NCBI RefSeq assembly: GCF_016653405.1
Contig: NZ_NHSN01000024.1
Coordinates: 1 to 39,566, forward strand
DNA length: 39,566 nt
Origin: Halorhodospira halophila
GTDB taxonomy: Bacteria > Pseudomonadota > Gammaproteobacteria > Nitrococcales > Halorhodospiraceae
Reading direction: 5' to 3'
Shown here: positions 30,987 through 39,279 of the stretch, piece after piece
Numbering within the stretch: position 1 is the first letter of the stretch
How the letters are laid out: the number at the start of each line of letters is the position of its first letter
The notes under the pieces: model-generated
The model's database searches: none
Told to the model about the DNA's origin: nothing
Seen by the model: only the letters and a program-made list of their open reading frames with translations
Made by a program: the position numbers and the translations under genes

Positions 30987-32375
30987 CTACAGGCCGTAGA
31001 TCAGGCTGGCGATGACGAAGTAGTTGAGCACCCCGAGCACGTCGATGGCGGTGGTGACGAAAGGCCCGGTCGCCACCGCCGGGTCGGCATTCAAGCGCAC
31101 GAAGAGCATCGGCAGGGAGACCGCCAACAGCGCCGCGCCGGCCATGTTGGTGAGGATGGTCAGCCCGACCACCTGACCGAGCTGCAGGCTGTCGTACATC
31201 CACAAGCCGTAGAGGGCGAGGATCACGCCGTAGAAGGCACCCAGCAACAACCCCACCCGCAGCTCCTTGAAGACCATGGCCAGGGTATCGCGCAGATGGA
31301 TCGCGCCGGTGGCCAGGCCGCGGACGGTGACCGTGGCGGACTGGACGCCGACATTACCGGCCATGCCGATGATGATGGGCACGAAGGCGCTGAGGATAAT
31401 AACTTGGCCGAGGATGTCCTCGTACTGCCCGATCACGGCCGTCGCCCCCAACCCGCCGAGGAAGGCGGCGAACAACCAGGGCAGGCGCACCCCGGCGATC
31501 CGGAAGACCGAGTCGGTGAGCATCTCCGACTGCCGGGTACCGGCCATGCGGAGCATGTCCTCGGTGGTGGACTCACCGATGACGTCGATGATGTCGTCGA
31601 CCGTCACGATGCCCACCAGGACATCCGCCTCGTCCACCACCGGCAGCGCGAGCAGCCGGTACTTGTCGAAGAGCCGCGAGACCTGCTCCTCCTCGGTGTC
31701 GGTGCGCACGCGGATGACCCGCCGGCTCATGAACTCTGCCACCTGGGCGTCCTCCCGGGCGAGCAGCAGCTGGCGCAGCGAGATAACCCCGGTCAGGTGG
31801 CCGGCCTCGTCGGTCAGGAAGAGATAGAAGACCATCTCGGCATCGGAGTATCCCCGCAGGGCATCGATCGCCTCGCGCACGGTGACCATCTCGTGCAGGG
31901 CAAAGAACTCCGTGGTCATCAGACCACCGGCGGCCCCGGGATCGTGAGCCAGCAGGCTATCCAGTTCGTCGCGGCTGTCAGCGGGCAGCGCGGAGAGCGG
32001 ATGCTCGCGCCGATCCTCCGGCAGGGCCTGGATCAGGTCCGTCAGCTCATCGGGCCGAAAATTCTCCAGCAGCTCCGCCAGCTCTTCGCGGGGCAAGGCC
32101 TCGACGACCTGATGGCGCAGCGCCTGGGGCATCTCGTTGACAATCCGCGCCGCGTGACGGGGGCGACTCACCGCCTGGAGGGTATCGACCACCTGCGCGA
32201 CCGGCAGCTCGGCGAACACCGCCGCCGCATCGGCCGCGTGTAGCCGGCGCACCAACCGGTCCAGAGGCCGCCACGCACCGCGCAGGTAGAGCTTGGTGAA
32301 GGTCTCCGCCAGCCGGCGTTTGCGCGCGTCGTAGGCGCTCGGGTCGGTCGGTGCCGCAGCTAGGTCAATCTGCAA
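30987..32375 (-). CDS. mgtE: MgtE magnesium transporter
   Basis: The 462-residue protein has the MgtE layout: an N-terminal helical superhelix domain (about 20-135; PDELTDLIQALPEDRREHPL), two CBS domains (about 140-260; MTTEFFALHEMVTVREAID and PVVDEADVLVGIVTVDDII), a plug helix, and a five-span pore domain with PIIIGMAGNVGVQSATVTVRG and DPAVATGPFVTTAIDVLGV. MgtE is a Mg2+-gated inner-membrane Mg2+ channel. The start is an unusual TTG (32373-32375) that lies 16 nt inside the end of the upstream SnoaL-like gene; GAGG stands about 8 nt before it. No better start is seen downstream without losing N-terminal sequence. Confidence 0.93.
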   Translation of the reverse strand: MQIDLAAAPTDPSAYDARKRRLAETFTKLYLRGAWRPLDRLVRRLHAADAAAVFAELPVAQVVDTLQAVSRPRHAARIVNEMPQALRHQVVEALPREELAELLENFRPDELTDLIQALPEDRREHPLSALPADSRDELDSLLAHDPGAAGGLMTTEFFALHEMVTVREAIDALRGYSDAEMVFYLFLTDEAGHLTGVISLRQLLLAREDAQVAEFMSRRVIRVRTDTEEEQVSRLFDKYRLLALPVVDEADVLVGIVTVDDIIDVIGESTTEDMLRMAGTRQSEMLTDSVFRIAGVRLPWLFAAFLGGLGATAVIGQYEDILGQVIILSAFVPIIIGMAGNVGVQSATVTVRGLATGAIHLRDTLAMVFKELRVGLLLGAFYGVILALYGLWMYDSLQLGQVVGLTILTNMAGAALLAVSLPMLFVRLNADPAVATGPFVTTAIDVLGVLNYFVIASLIYGL

Positions 32376-32758
32376 GGGGTCTGCCTCGGCTCGGGCTCTT
32401 CGAACAGGGTCCAGTAGGCGTGGGCGTCGAAGATGGCCAGGATGGAGACGATCCGCCCCTGCTCGACGCGCGCCCAGTGGGCCAGGTCGATCTGCTGCTT
32501 GTCGGAGAGCTGGATGCAGTAGCGCAGGATGTGGCAGACGTCGGGACCGTCAACGAAGCACTTGACCACCTGGCGCTGCTGGACGATCGAGCCGCCGATC
32601 ATGGCGTGATCCAGCAGGTCTTCAGCCCGGGTGTAAGCGGCGATGGGGCTGGTATAGCTGAAGCCCTGATCCGCAAGACACGCCCGGGCCGCCTCGTAGT
32701 CGCGCTCCTCAAGGGCCTGCAGGTAGCGTTCAACGATCGCCCGCGGGTCCGTCTCCAT
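32360..32758 (-). CDS. SnoaL-like (NTF2-fold) small protein
   Basis: The 132-residue protein starts at ATG 32756-32758. It opens with VERYLQALEERDYEAARACLAD and continues with a mixed alpha/beta pattern ending VEQGRIVSILAIFDAHAYW, the typical NTF2-like/SnoaL fold of small cone-shaped domains. No catalytic residue can be assigned with confidence, though Asp/His positions lining such pockets occur. It follows gshA by 19 nt and overlaps mgtE by 16 nt, so it is within the same transcription unit. The longer open frame upstream lies inside gshA and is a shadow. Confidence 0.75.
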   Translation of the reverse strand: METDPRAIVERYLQALEERDYEAARACLADQGFSYTSPIAAYTRAEDLLDHAMIGGSIVQQRQVVKCFVDGPDVCHILRYCIQLSDKQQIDLAHWARVEQGRIVSILAIFDAHAYWTLFEEPEPRQTPCRLT

Positions 32759-32777
32759 AGCCCTGCCCCCTGGCTCG

Positions 32778-34145
32778 CTAATAGGCGTACTCGGTGAAGA
32801 CCGGATCGAGCGAGCCGCCCCAACGCCCGTGGTAGGCATCGAGCAACTCCTGCGCCGGGCTCCGTCCGGCGTCGACGATCTCCCAGAGCCGCTCCAGGTG
32901 GCGGCGCTCGTCCCGCCCGCGCTGATCCAGGCGCTGGCGATTGCGCAGCCCGTCACTGGCGATGGTCAGCACCTCCCGCGCCAGCACCCCCACCGTGGTA
33001 TCACGGAACGGGGTGTCGAGCGCCGTGCGCGGGACCTCGTGACGCAGGGTGACGATCTCCTCGACGCTCCAGTCGCGGATCAGCGCCTCGGCGGCAGCCA
33101 GGGCCGCATCGTCGTAGAGCAGCCCGGTCCACAGCGCCGGCAGCGCACACAGGCCGCGCCACGGCCCGCCGTCGGCACCGCGCATCTCCAGGAACTGCTT
33201 CAGGCGCACCTCGGGGAAGAGGGTGGTCAGGTGGTCGTCCCAGTCACTGAGCGTGGGCCGCTCGCCCGGCAGCTGCGGCAGCCGCCCGGCCATGAAGTCG
33301 CGGAAGGACTCGCCGGCGCAATCGATGTACTGCCCGTTGCGGTAGACGAAGTACATGGGCACGTCGAGGACGTAGTCCACGTAACGCTCGAAGCCCATGC
33401 CCGACTCGAAGACGAAGCCAAGCATGCCGCAGCGATCCGGGTCGGTGTCCTCCCACACCCGGCTGCGGTAACTCAGGTAGCCGCTGGGGCGGCCGTCGGT
33501 GAACGGCGAGTTGGCGAACAGCGCCGTGGCGATCGGCTGCAACGCCAGGCCGACACGGAACTTGCGGACCATGTCCGCCTCGCTGGAGAAGTCCAGATTC
33601 ACCTGGACCGTGCAGGTCCGCAGCATCATGTCCAGGCCCAGGCTGCCGACCTGCGGCATGTAGCGGCGCATGACGCCGTAGCGGGCCTTGGGCATCCAGG
33701 GGATCTGTTCGCGTCGCCAGACCGGGTGGAACCCGAAGCCGGAAAACCCGATCTGCAGCTCGCGGGCCACGGTATCCACTTGCTGGAGGTGCTCGCGGAC
33801 CTCGACGCAGGACTCATGCAGGGTCTCGAGCTGGGCGCCAGAGAGCTCCACCTGCCCGCCCGGCTCGAGACTGACCGAGGCGCCCCCCTCGCGCTTGAGG
33901 GCGATGATCCGCCCGTCTTCGCGGACCGGGTGCCAGCCGAAACGCACCAGCCCCTCGAGGAAGGCACCGATACCGCGCGGACCCTCGTAGGGGACCGGGC
34001 TGAAGTCCTCCAGATGGTGGACGAACTTCTCATGCTCCGTGCCGATCCGCCACTGCTCCGGAGGCCGGGCTCCGCGTTCGAGATGTTCCGCAAGCTGAGC
34101 GACATCGGTCACCGGCTCACCGGGCTGGCTGGGGATTCCTGACAT
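32778..34145 (-). CDS. gshA: glutamate-cysteine ligase, plant/alphaproteobacterial type
   Basis: The 455-residue protein belongs to the GCS2 (plant-like) class of gamma-glutamylcysteine synthetases, which make the first intermediate of glutathione. Visible family motifs include GTEHEKF (35-41), [56 protein letters not shown] and [18 protein letters not shown]. It starts with ATG 34143-34145 with GAGGAG 5-6 nt before it. Glutathione is made here and degraded by ChaC encoded at the left end of the window. The gene follows the APH-AAA fusion gene by 38 nt. Confidence 0.93.
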   Translation of the reverse strand: MSGIPSQPGEPVTDVAQLAEHLERGARPPEQWRIGTEHEKFVHHLEDFSPVPYEGPRGIGAFLEGLVRFGWHPVREDGRIIALKREGGASVSLEPGGQVELSGAQLETLHESCVEVREHLQQVDTVARELQIGFSGFGFHPVWRREQIPWMPKARYGVMRRYMPQVGSLGLDMMLRTCTVQVNLDFSSEADMVRKFRVGLALQPIATALFANSPFTDGRPSGYLSYRSRVWEDTDPDRCGMLGFVFESGMGFERYVDYVLDVPMYFVYRNGQYIDCAGESFRDFMAGRLPQLPGERPTLSDWDDHLTTLFPEVRLKQFLEMRGADGGPWRGLCALPALWTGLLYDDAALAAAEALIRDWSVEEIVTLRHEVPRTALDTPFRDTTVGVLAREVLTIASDGLRNRQRLDQRGRDERRHLERLWEIVDAGRSPAQELLDAYHGRWGGSLDPVFTEYAY

Positions 34146-34183
34146 TTCGCTCCTCGGTCCGGCTCAGGGCAAGGCCGGCTATC

Positions 34184-35710
34184 TTACCCGTCCGCGTCGA
34201 CGGTTTCGACGAAGGCCGCCTCTTCGCCGGACGGCGGCTGGGCCGTGCGCAGCTGCGCATCGAGCACCGCCTCATCAGCCTCGGAAGGATCACGCCCCTC
34301 GGCCAGTCGCTTGCGCAGGCGCTCGCGCAGCGTCTGCTCGTCGGCCCGTACATGCAGGATACGGAATCGGCAACCGGTGCGCGCAGCCAGCTCCAGGAAG
34401 GGCCGACGCCGCTCGGCCTTGAGGAACGCGGCATCCACCACCACCGAAAACCCGGCCTCCAGCGCACGCTCAGCCTGCTCCTGCAGCCGCTCGTAAGTGC
34501 GCTGCGTGGCTTCCGGGGTGTACAACCCGCTGTCCAGGGCGGAGTCGGAGCGCGCCCGCGGATCCAGGCCGAACAGCCGCTTGCGCTCGACATCCGAACG
34601 CAGACGCACGAATCCCCGCTCCTCGACCAGGCGACGGGCCCGTGTGCTTTTGCCGGAACCCGACAGCCCGTAGGTGATCACCAGCTCCGGCGTCTGCGCC
34701 GCCGTGTATCCATGGGCCAGCTGGACGTGCTCGGCCAGGGCCTCCCGGGCGGCACAGCCGGCACCCTGCTCGGCCTCATGCCCGTTGATCTTGGCCCGCA
34801 CCAGCGCCCGGTAGACGGCGTAGAGGGGCAGCAGCGGCAGAGCCTGGTAGTCGCCACTGTGCTCCAGGTAGCGGTCAAGGAAGCGATACCGCATCCGCCG
34901 GGCACCTTCAAAATCCAGGTCCATGACAGTGAAGGCGATCTCGCTGGCGGTATCGATCCAGCGCAGGGCCGGATTGAACTCGATGCCATCGAAGATGATG
35001 GGCGCGTCGTCGTGCCAGGCCACGTTACCCAAGTGCAGATCGCCATGGCACTCACGCACCGAGCCGTTGGCGCGGCGCTGGAGGATCAGCGGCTCCAGCC
35101 GCTGCAGCTGCGCCTCGGTCCACCGCTCCAGGGCGCGCAGCTCGGCGCGCAGCGCGGCCGCCGCCGGCAACGCTTCCAGGGCCCGGAAGTTGGCGCGCAT
35201 GGGCTCGGCCACCGCCTCCAGGGTGCCGTACTCGCTCTCCTCCCCGGCTGCCGGCAGCCCCGCATGGAAGCGCGCCACGGTCTCGGCCAGCCGCTCGACG
35301 GCGTCGGCGGGCAGGCGCCCCTCGCGCAGCAAGCGGCTCATCAGCTCGTTCTCGGGGAAGCGGCGCATGAGCACGGCGTGCTCCAGCACAGTGCCGTCGC
35401 CGTCGACGCGCGGCTCGCCGGGAGTGCCGACGATCGGAACCCGGCGCAGGTAGATCTGCGGGGCCAGCCGGCCGTTAAGGCGGATCTCTTCTTCGCAGAA
35501 GTAGCGGCGTCGCTCCAGATTAGAGAAGTCCAGGAAGCCAAGGTCCAGCGGCTTCTTGAGTTTGACCACGTAATCCCCGGCGAGCAGCACCGTGGAGATG
35601 TGGGTCTCGATGCGCTCGACGCTGTGCACCGGCCACGGGTAGCAGGCGGGGTCCTTCAGGGCCTCGGCCAGGGCCCGGTGGGCATCCAGGGTACTGATCG
35701 GATCCGACAC
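34184..35710 (-). CDS. APH-like kinase fused to AAA_33 P-loop kinase
   Basis: The 508-residue protein joins two kinase modules. The N-terminal half resembles aminoglycoside phosphotransferase-type kinases, with HGDLHLGN (222-229) as catalytic loop and FDGIEFNPALRWIDTASEIAF as the Mg-binding segment. The C-terminal half has a gluconate-kinase/ATPase P-loop GLSGSGKST (348-356) and a YERLQEQAERALEAGFSVVVDAAF strand-helix unit. This fused architecture is widespread but uncharacterised; the substrate is unknown. The start is GTG 35708-35710 with AGGAGGAG about 9 nt before it. It is divergent from hisI by 81 nt and lies upstream of gshA. Confidence 0.8.
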   Translation of the reverse strand: MSDPISTLDAHRALAEALKDPACYPWPVHSVERIETHISTVLLAGDYVVKLKKPLDLGFLDFSNLERRRYFCEEEIRLNGRLAPQIYLRRVPIVGTPGEPRVDGDGTVLEHAVLMRRFPENELMSRLLREGRLPADAVERLAETVARFHAGLPAAGEESEYGTLEAVAEPMRANFRALEALPAAAALRAELRALERWTEAQLQRLEPLILQRRANGSVRECHGDLHLGNVAWHDDAPIIFDGIEFNPALRWIDTASEIAFTVMDLDFEGARRMRYRFLDRYLEHSGDYQALPLLPLYAVYRALVRAKINGHEAEQGAGCAAREALAEHVQLAHGYTAAQTPELVITYGLSGSGKSTRARRLVEERGFVRLRSDVERKRLFGLDPRARSDSALDSGLYTPEATQRTYERLQEQAERALEAGFSVVVDAAFLKAERRRPFLELAARTGCRFRILHVRADEQTLRERLRKRLAEGRDPSEADEAVLDAQLRTAQPPSGEEAAFVETVDADG

Positions 35711-35791
35711 GGCTAGGCACTCCTCCTGTTGCTCGCTCCATCCAGCTTGCCGGCTTCAGCCGCTCGCCTCCAGTCTGTATCCTCTCCCCCC

Positions 35792-36229
35792 ATGATCGAA
35801 CAGAATGAGACAGCTCGCCCGGGAGACGGCCTGGACTGGTCGGCAGTGCTCGACAGCCTGCCCTTCAATGCCGACGGCCTCCTGCCAGCGATCGCTCAGC
35901 AGCACGACAGCAACGAGGTGCTGATGCTCGCCTGGATGAACCGGGAAGCCCTGGAGGAAACCCTACAGACCGGCCGCGTTTGTTACTACTCCCGTTCACG
36001 CGGGACGCTCTGGCGCAAGGGCGAATCTTCGGGGCAGGTGCAGTATCTGCGCGAGCTGCGTCTCGACTGTGACGGCGACACCCTCCTGCTGCGGGTGGAC
36101 CAGCAGGGACCGGCCTGCCATACGGGGCGGCGCACCTGTTTCTACAACGTGGTGCAGGGCGACCGGTTGGTGGTCAGCGAGCCGCCCCAGGTCGACCCGC
36201 AGGCGCTGTACGGCGACTCGCGTAACTAG
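35792..36229 (+). CDS. hisI: phosphoribosyl-AMP cyclohydrolase HisI
   Basis: The 145-residue protein is a single-domain HisI, which opens the adenine ring of phosphoribosyl-AMP in histidine synthesis. It has the core LLPAIAQQHDSNEVLMLAWM, YYSRSRGTLWRKGESSG, and the zinc/magnesium segment LDCDGDTLLLRVDQQGPACH with CHTGRRTCF following. The hisE half found in bifunctional enzymes is absent, so hisE must be elsewhere. No histidine genes flank it. The ATG 35792 has no visible ribosome-binding site, only a C/T-rich stretch, so it may be leaderless or poorly translated. Its TAG shares CTAG with the convergent znuB stop. Confidence 0.95.
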   Translation: MIEQNETARPGDGLDWSAVLDSLPFNADGLLPAIAQQHDSNEVLMLAWMNREALEETLQTGRVCYYSRSRGTLWRKGESSGQVQYLRELRLDCDGDTLLLRVDQQGPACHTGRRTCFYNVVQGDRLVVSEPPQVDPQALYGDSRN

Positions 36230-37023
36230 AGGCGGGCAGCGACCGCACCCCGGACGCTGGTCACCACCGCGAAGAGGGCCGTGGCACTGACCACGATGGC
36301 CGGCCCGGTGGGCAGATCCCAACGGAACGATCCGGCCAACCCCCCCAGCACCGCCAGCGCGCCGATCAGTGCCGCTACGACCGCCATCTGCTCCGGGGTC
36401 CGCGCGAAGGCCCGCGCCGCGGCAGCGGGGATAATCAGCATGGAGATCACCAGCAGGATGCCGACAATCTGCATGGCCAGGGCGATGGTCGCCGCCACCA
36501 GGGCCATGAAGACGAGCTGAACCGGCAGCACGCGCACCCCCTCCACCCGCGCCATCTCCTCGTGCAGCGTGAGGCTGAGCAGCGGCCGCCAGATACCCAC
36601 CAGGGTGGCGAGTACCAGCACCCCGCCGCCGTAGATCCAGTAGAGATCTGTGGGCGTCACCGCCAGGATATCGCCGAAGAGATACCCCATCAGATCGACG
36701 CGCAGCCCTTCCATGAAGGCGATGGCCACGAGCCCGAGGGACAGGGAGCTGTGCGCCAGGATGCCGAGCACCGTATCGCTGGCTAGCCGCTGGTACTGGC
36801 GCAGAACGACCAGCAGCACCGCCACAACGACACACACCACCAGGATGCCGAGGTTGAGGTTGATGCCGAAGAGAAACCCCAGGGCCACGCCCAGCAACGC
36901 GGAGTGCGCCAGGGTCTCGCCGAAGTAGGCCATCCGCCGCCAGACCACGAAGCTACCCAGGGGTCCGGCGACCATGGCCAGGCCCAGGCCGGCGGCCAGC
37001 GCGGTGAGGATGAATTCATCCAC
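36226..37023 (-). CDS. znuB: zinc ABC transporter permease ZnuB
   Basis: The 265-residue permease has about eight membrane spans and the ABC-3 family sequence: GSFVVWRRMAYFGETLAHSAL near the N-terminus, SSLSLGLVAIAF and QIVGILLVISMLIIPAAAARAFA. It moves zinc delivered by ZnuA through the inner membrane. The GTG at 37021-37023 is chosen because GGAGGTG stands 4-5 nt before it, and it overlaps the end of znuC by 8 nt; a longer ATG start at 37059 would overlap znuC by 44 nt. Stop codon shares CTAG with hisI. Confidence 0.92.
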   Translation of the reverse strand: MDEFILTALAAGLGLAMVAGPLGSFVVWRRMAYFGETLAHSALLGVALGFLFGINLNLGILVVCVVVAVLLVVLRQYQRLASDTVLGILAHSSLSLGLVAIAFMEGLRVDLMGYLFGDILAVTPTDLYWIYGGGVLVLATLVGIWRPLLSLTLHEEMARVEGVRVLPVQLVFMALVAATIALAMQIVGILLVISMLIIPAAAARAFARTPEQMAVVAALIGALAVLGGLAGSFRWDLPTGPAIVVSATALFAVVTSVRGAVAARL

Positions 37024-37774
37024 GGTCACCTCCCGCCGGGCCGTGCGCCGGATGATCATGGTGGTCGTGAGGGAACACCCCGGTATCCGGCCCCAGGTGA
37101 GAACCGAAGAGCTTTTGGTACTCCGGGTGCTCGATCACCGATGCCGGCGCACCGCGGCAAGCGATCCGGCCATGCTCGAGGCAGAGCACCTCGTCACTGG
37201 CCGCCATGACCAGGTTCAGGTCGTGGGAGATGACCACCACGGCACAGCCGTAGCGATCCCGGAGCGTGCCGATCAGCCGATAGAGGGCTCCCTGGCTGCG
37301 CCCGTCCAGGCCCGCCGCCGGCTCATCGAGCGCCAGCACCGAGGGGTGCTGGAGCAGCGCACGGGCGAGCAGGATGCGGCGCATCTCGCCGCCGGAGAGC
37401 CCCTGCAGGGGTTGATCGAGGAGCCCCGCCACGCCGGTGTCCGCCACGACCTCCTGCCAACGGGCGGCGTCCGCGCGCCCGGACAGCGCCATGAACCGCC
37501 GCGCCGTAATGGGCAGGTTGACGTCCACGGAGAAGTGCTGCGGCACGTAGCCGATGCGCACCCGGGATGCCCGCCGCACCTGCCCTGCAGACGGATGCGT
37601 GAGCCCGATCACCACCCGCAACAAGGTGGTCTTTCCGGCGCCGTTGTTGCCGACGAGCGTCGTGATCCGTCCAGCCACGACGTCCAGACTGACATCCTGC
37701 AGGATCGAACGCCCGCTGAAGGCCACGGCCACGTCCTGCAGGCGGATCAACGCGGATGGACCGGACGCCTGCAT
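37016..37774 (-). CDS. znuC: zinc ABC transporter ATPase ZnuC
   Basis: The 252-residue ABC ATPase has Walker A GNNGAGKTT, the Q-loop YVPQHFSVD, the signature LSGGEMRR, Walker B VLALDEPAAGLD and a switch histidine in VISHD. Length matches E. coli ZnuC (251). A C-terminal His/Asp-rich tail (PHDHHDHPAH) is likely a metal-binding extension. The ATG 37772-37774, 2 nt after the zur stop, is preferred; an ATG at 37798 would overlap zur by 22 nt. It lies between zur and znuB in one operon and powers zinc uptake. Confidence 0.93.
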   Translation of the reverse strand: MQASGPSALIRLQDVAVAFSGRSILQDVSLDVVAGRITTLVGNNGAGKTTLLRVVIGLTHPSAGQVRRASRVRIGYVPQHFSVDVNLPITARRFMALSGRADAARWQEVVADTGVAGLLDQPLQGLSGGEMRRILLARALLQHPSVLALDEPAAGLDGRSQGALYRLIGTLRDRYGCAVVVISHDLNLVMAASDEVLCLEHGRIACRGAPASVIEHPEYQKLFGSHLGPDTGVFPHDHHDHPAHGPAGGDRG

Positions 37775-37776
37775 GG

Positions 37777-38295
37777 CTAACCGCTGCACCGGGGGCATAC
37801 ACCTTCGAGTTCAACCACGGCGGAATCGGCCTGAAACCCAAGCTGCCCGGCCTTTTGCCGGAGCAGCTGGGCCACGTCGTCGTCGGCGAGCTCGGCCACC
37901 GCAGCACAGGAGCGGCAGACGAGCAGCTGCACGGGGTGGACATGCCCCGGATCGCCGCAACCGACGTAAGCGTTGAGCGACTCGACACGATGGATCAGCC
38001 CTTCCTGGAGCAGGAAGTCGAGGGTGCGATAGACCGTCGGCGGCGCTGCACCGGTGCGCTCGGCGCGCAGGCGATCGAGCAGCTCGTACGCCTTGACCGG
38101 ACGGTGCTCGTCCCAGATCAGCTCCAGCACCCGACGCCGCAACCGCGTAAAGCGCATACCCCGGCCGCGACAGATGGCATCAGCTGTGGCCAGGACCGTC
38201 TCGCGGCAAACGCCGTGATCGTGATCGTCGCCGGGGAAACCCGTTACCAGCGGGCGGTGCAAGCGGGCCATGTCGTGTTCGCCGTTGTTGCGCAT
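37777..38295 (-). CDS. zur: zinc uptake regulator Zur (Fur family)
   Basis: The 172-residue Fur-family repressor has a winged-helix N-terminus (FTRLRRRVLELIWDEHRPVKAYELL, then PPTVYRTLDFLLQEGLIHRVES), a His-containing segment GHVHPVQLLVC, and structural zinc pairs CRSC and CPRC, fitting Zur more than Fur. It heads zur-znuC-znuB. ATG 38295 is taken as start; ATG 38271 is possible. Neither has a good ribosome-binding site. The Zur-box-like site lies just upstream of the first ATG, so the repressor probably controls itself and divergent znuA. Upstream open frame belongs to the intergenic region and znuA antisense. Confidence 0.92.
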   Translation of the reverse strand: MRNNGEHDMARLHRPLVTGFPGDDHDHGVCRETVLATADAICRGRGMRFTRLRRRVLELIWDEHRPVKAYELLDRLRAERTGAAPPTVYRTLDFLLQEGLIHRVESLNAYVGCGDPGHVHPVQLLVCRSCAAVAELADDDVAQLLRQKAGQLGFQADSAVVELEGVCPRCSG

Positions 38296-38300
38296 TTTGG

Positions 38301-38317
38301 TATTGTATAACATAACG
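38301..38317. promoter_or_regulatory. Zur-box-like operator between zur and znuA
   Basis: On the minus strand the centre reads TGTTATAC-AATACCA, close to the dyad TGTTATA-x-TATAACA of gammaproteobacterial Zur boxes (one arm complete, the other five of seven). It is an AT-rich island in GC-rich DNA, 6 nt before the zur start and 32 nt before znuA, so one operator could repress both directions. On the plus strand TATAAC within it could serve as the znuA -10. Confidence 0.6.
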
Positions 38318-38348
38318 ATTCCATGAAGAAATCCCGGGGATTCGACCC

Positions 38349-39272
38349 ATGCGAGCGCTTTCCGCCATCCTGACCGCCCTCGCCCTGCTGGCCTCCGGAT
38401 CCGCCGCAGCGGCACCGCAGGTGGTCGTCTCGATCAAGCCCCTACACAGCCTCGTTGCCGGGGTAACCGAGGGGGTCAGCGAGCCGGAGCTCCTGCTCTC
38501 GGCCGGGGATTCGCCGCACACCTACGCCATGCGCCCCTCTGAGGCCCGCGCCGTGCGCAATGCCGATCTCATCGTCCACATCTCCCCGCACATGGAGGCC
38601 TTCCTGGAGCGTGCCCTGGATGCCCGCGGTGACCCGGAGAGCGTGCTGGTCGCCGCCGACATCGACGGCATTCGCCTGCTTGGCGGCCGCGACGGCGAGG
38701 CCTGGGACAAGCACGGGCACGGGCACGACCACGGCGCGGAAGAGGCCCACCGCACCGATTACCATATCTGGCTGGATCCGCAGAACGCTCAACAGATCAC
38801 CGCCGCGGTGGCCGAACGGCTGGCCGAGCTGGACCCCGAGCACGCGGACACTTACCGCGACAACGCCGAGGCGCAGAAGCAGCGCCTGTCGGCGCTCGAG
38901 GCGGAGCTCAGCGAGCGCCTGGAACCCGTCCGCGGGCGCCCCTACGTTGTCTTCCACGACGCCTATCAGTACTTTGAGCGCCGCTTCGGCCTCCAGGCCG
39001 TCGGCGCGGTGACGATCCACCCCGAACAGCCCCCGGGGGCGCGCCATCTCAACGAGCTGCGGGCACAGATCCGCGAGCTGGACGCCGTCTGCGTGTTCAG
39101 CGAGCCGCAGTTCCAGCCGGCCATCGTCCGCTCGCTGGTCCGCGGCCTGGATGCCCGCGCCGGCGAACTCGACCCCCTGGGGGCCGGCCTGGAACCGGGA
39201 CCGGAGGCGTATTTCCAGCTGCTTGAACAGCTGGCGGAAGGCTTTTTGGACTGCCTCGACCGGGATAAGTAG
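38349..39272 (+). CDS. znuA: zinc-binding periplasmic protein ZnuA
   Basis: The 307-residue protein has a Sec signal peptide (about 1-22, ASGSAAAA). It matches cluster A-I zinc solute-binding proteins: VSIKPLHSLVAGVTEGV, GDSPHTYAMRPSEA, and TIHPEQPPGA with FSEPQFQP in the C-terminal lobe. A His-rich loop (HGHGHDHGAEEAHR) between the two halves is typical of ZnuA and may hold extra zinc. CGGGGA stands about 8 nt before the ATG. It is divergent from zur-znuCB, with which it forms the ZnuABC importer, across a 53-nt gap holding the Zur box. Stop lies 7 nt before the convergent tsaB end. Confidence 0.95.
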   Translation: MRALSAILTALALLASGSAAAAPQVVVSIKPLHSLVAGVTEGVSEPELLLSAGDSPHTYAMRPSEARAVRNADLIVHISPHMEAFLERALDARGDPESVLVAADIDGIRLLGGRDGEAWDKHGHGHDHGAEEAHRTDYHIWLDPQNAQQITAAVAERLAELDPEHADTYRDNAEAQKQRLSALEAELSERLEPVRGRPYVVFHDAYQYFERRFGLQAVGAVTIHPEQPPGARHLNELRAQIRELDAVCVFSEPQFQPAIVRSLVRGLDARAGELDPLGAGLEPGPEAYFQLLEQLAEGFLDCLDRDK

Positions 39273-39279
39273 CGCGCGT

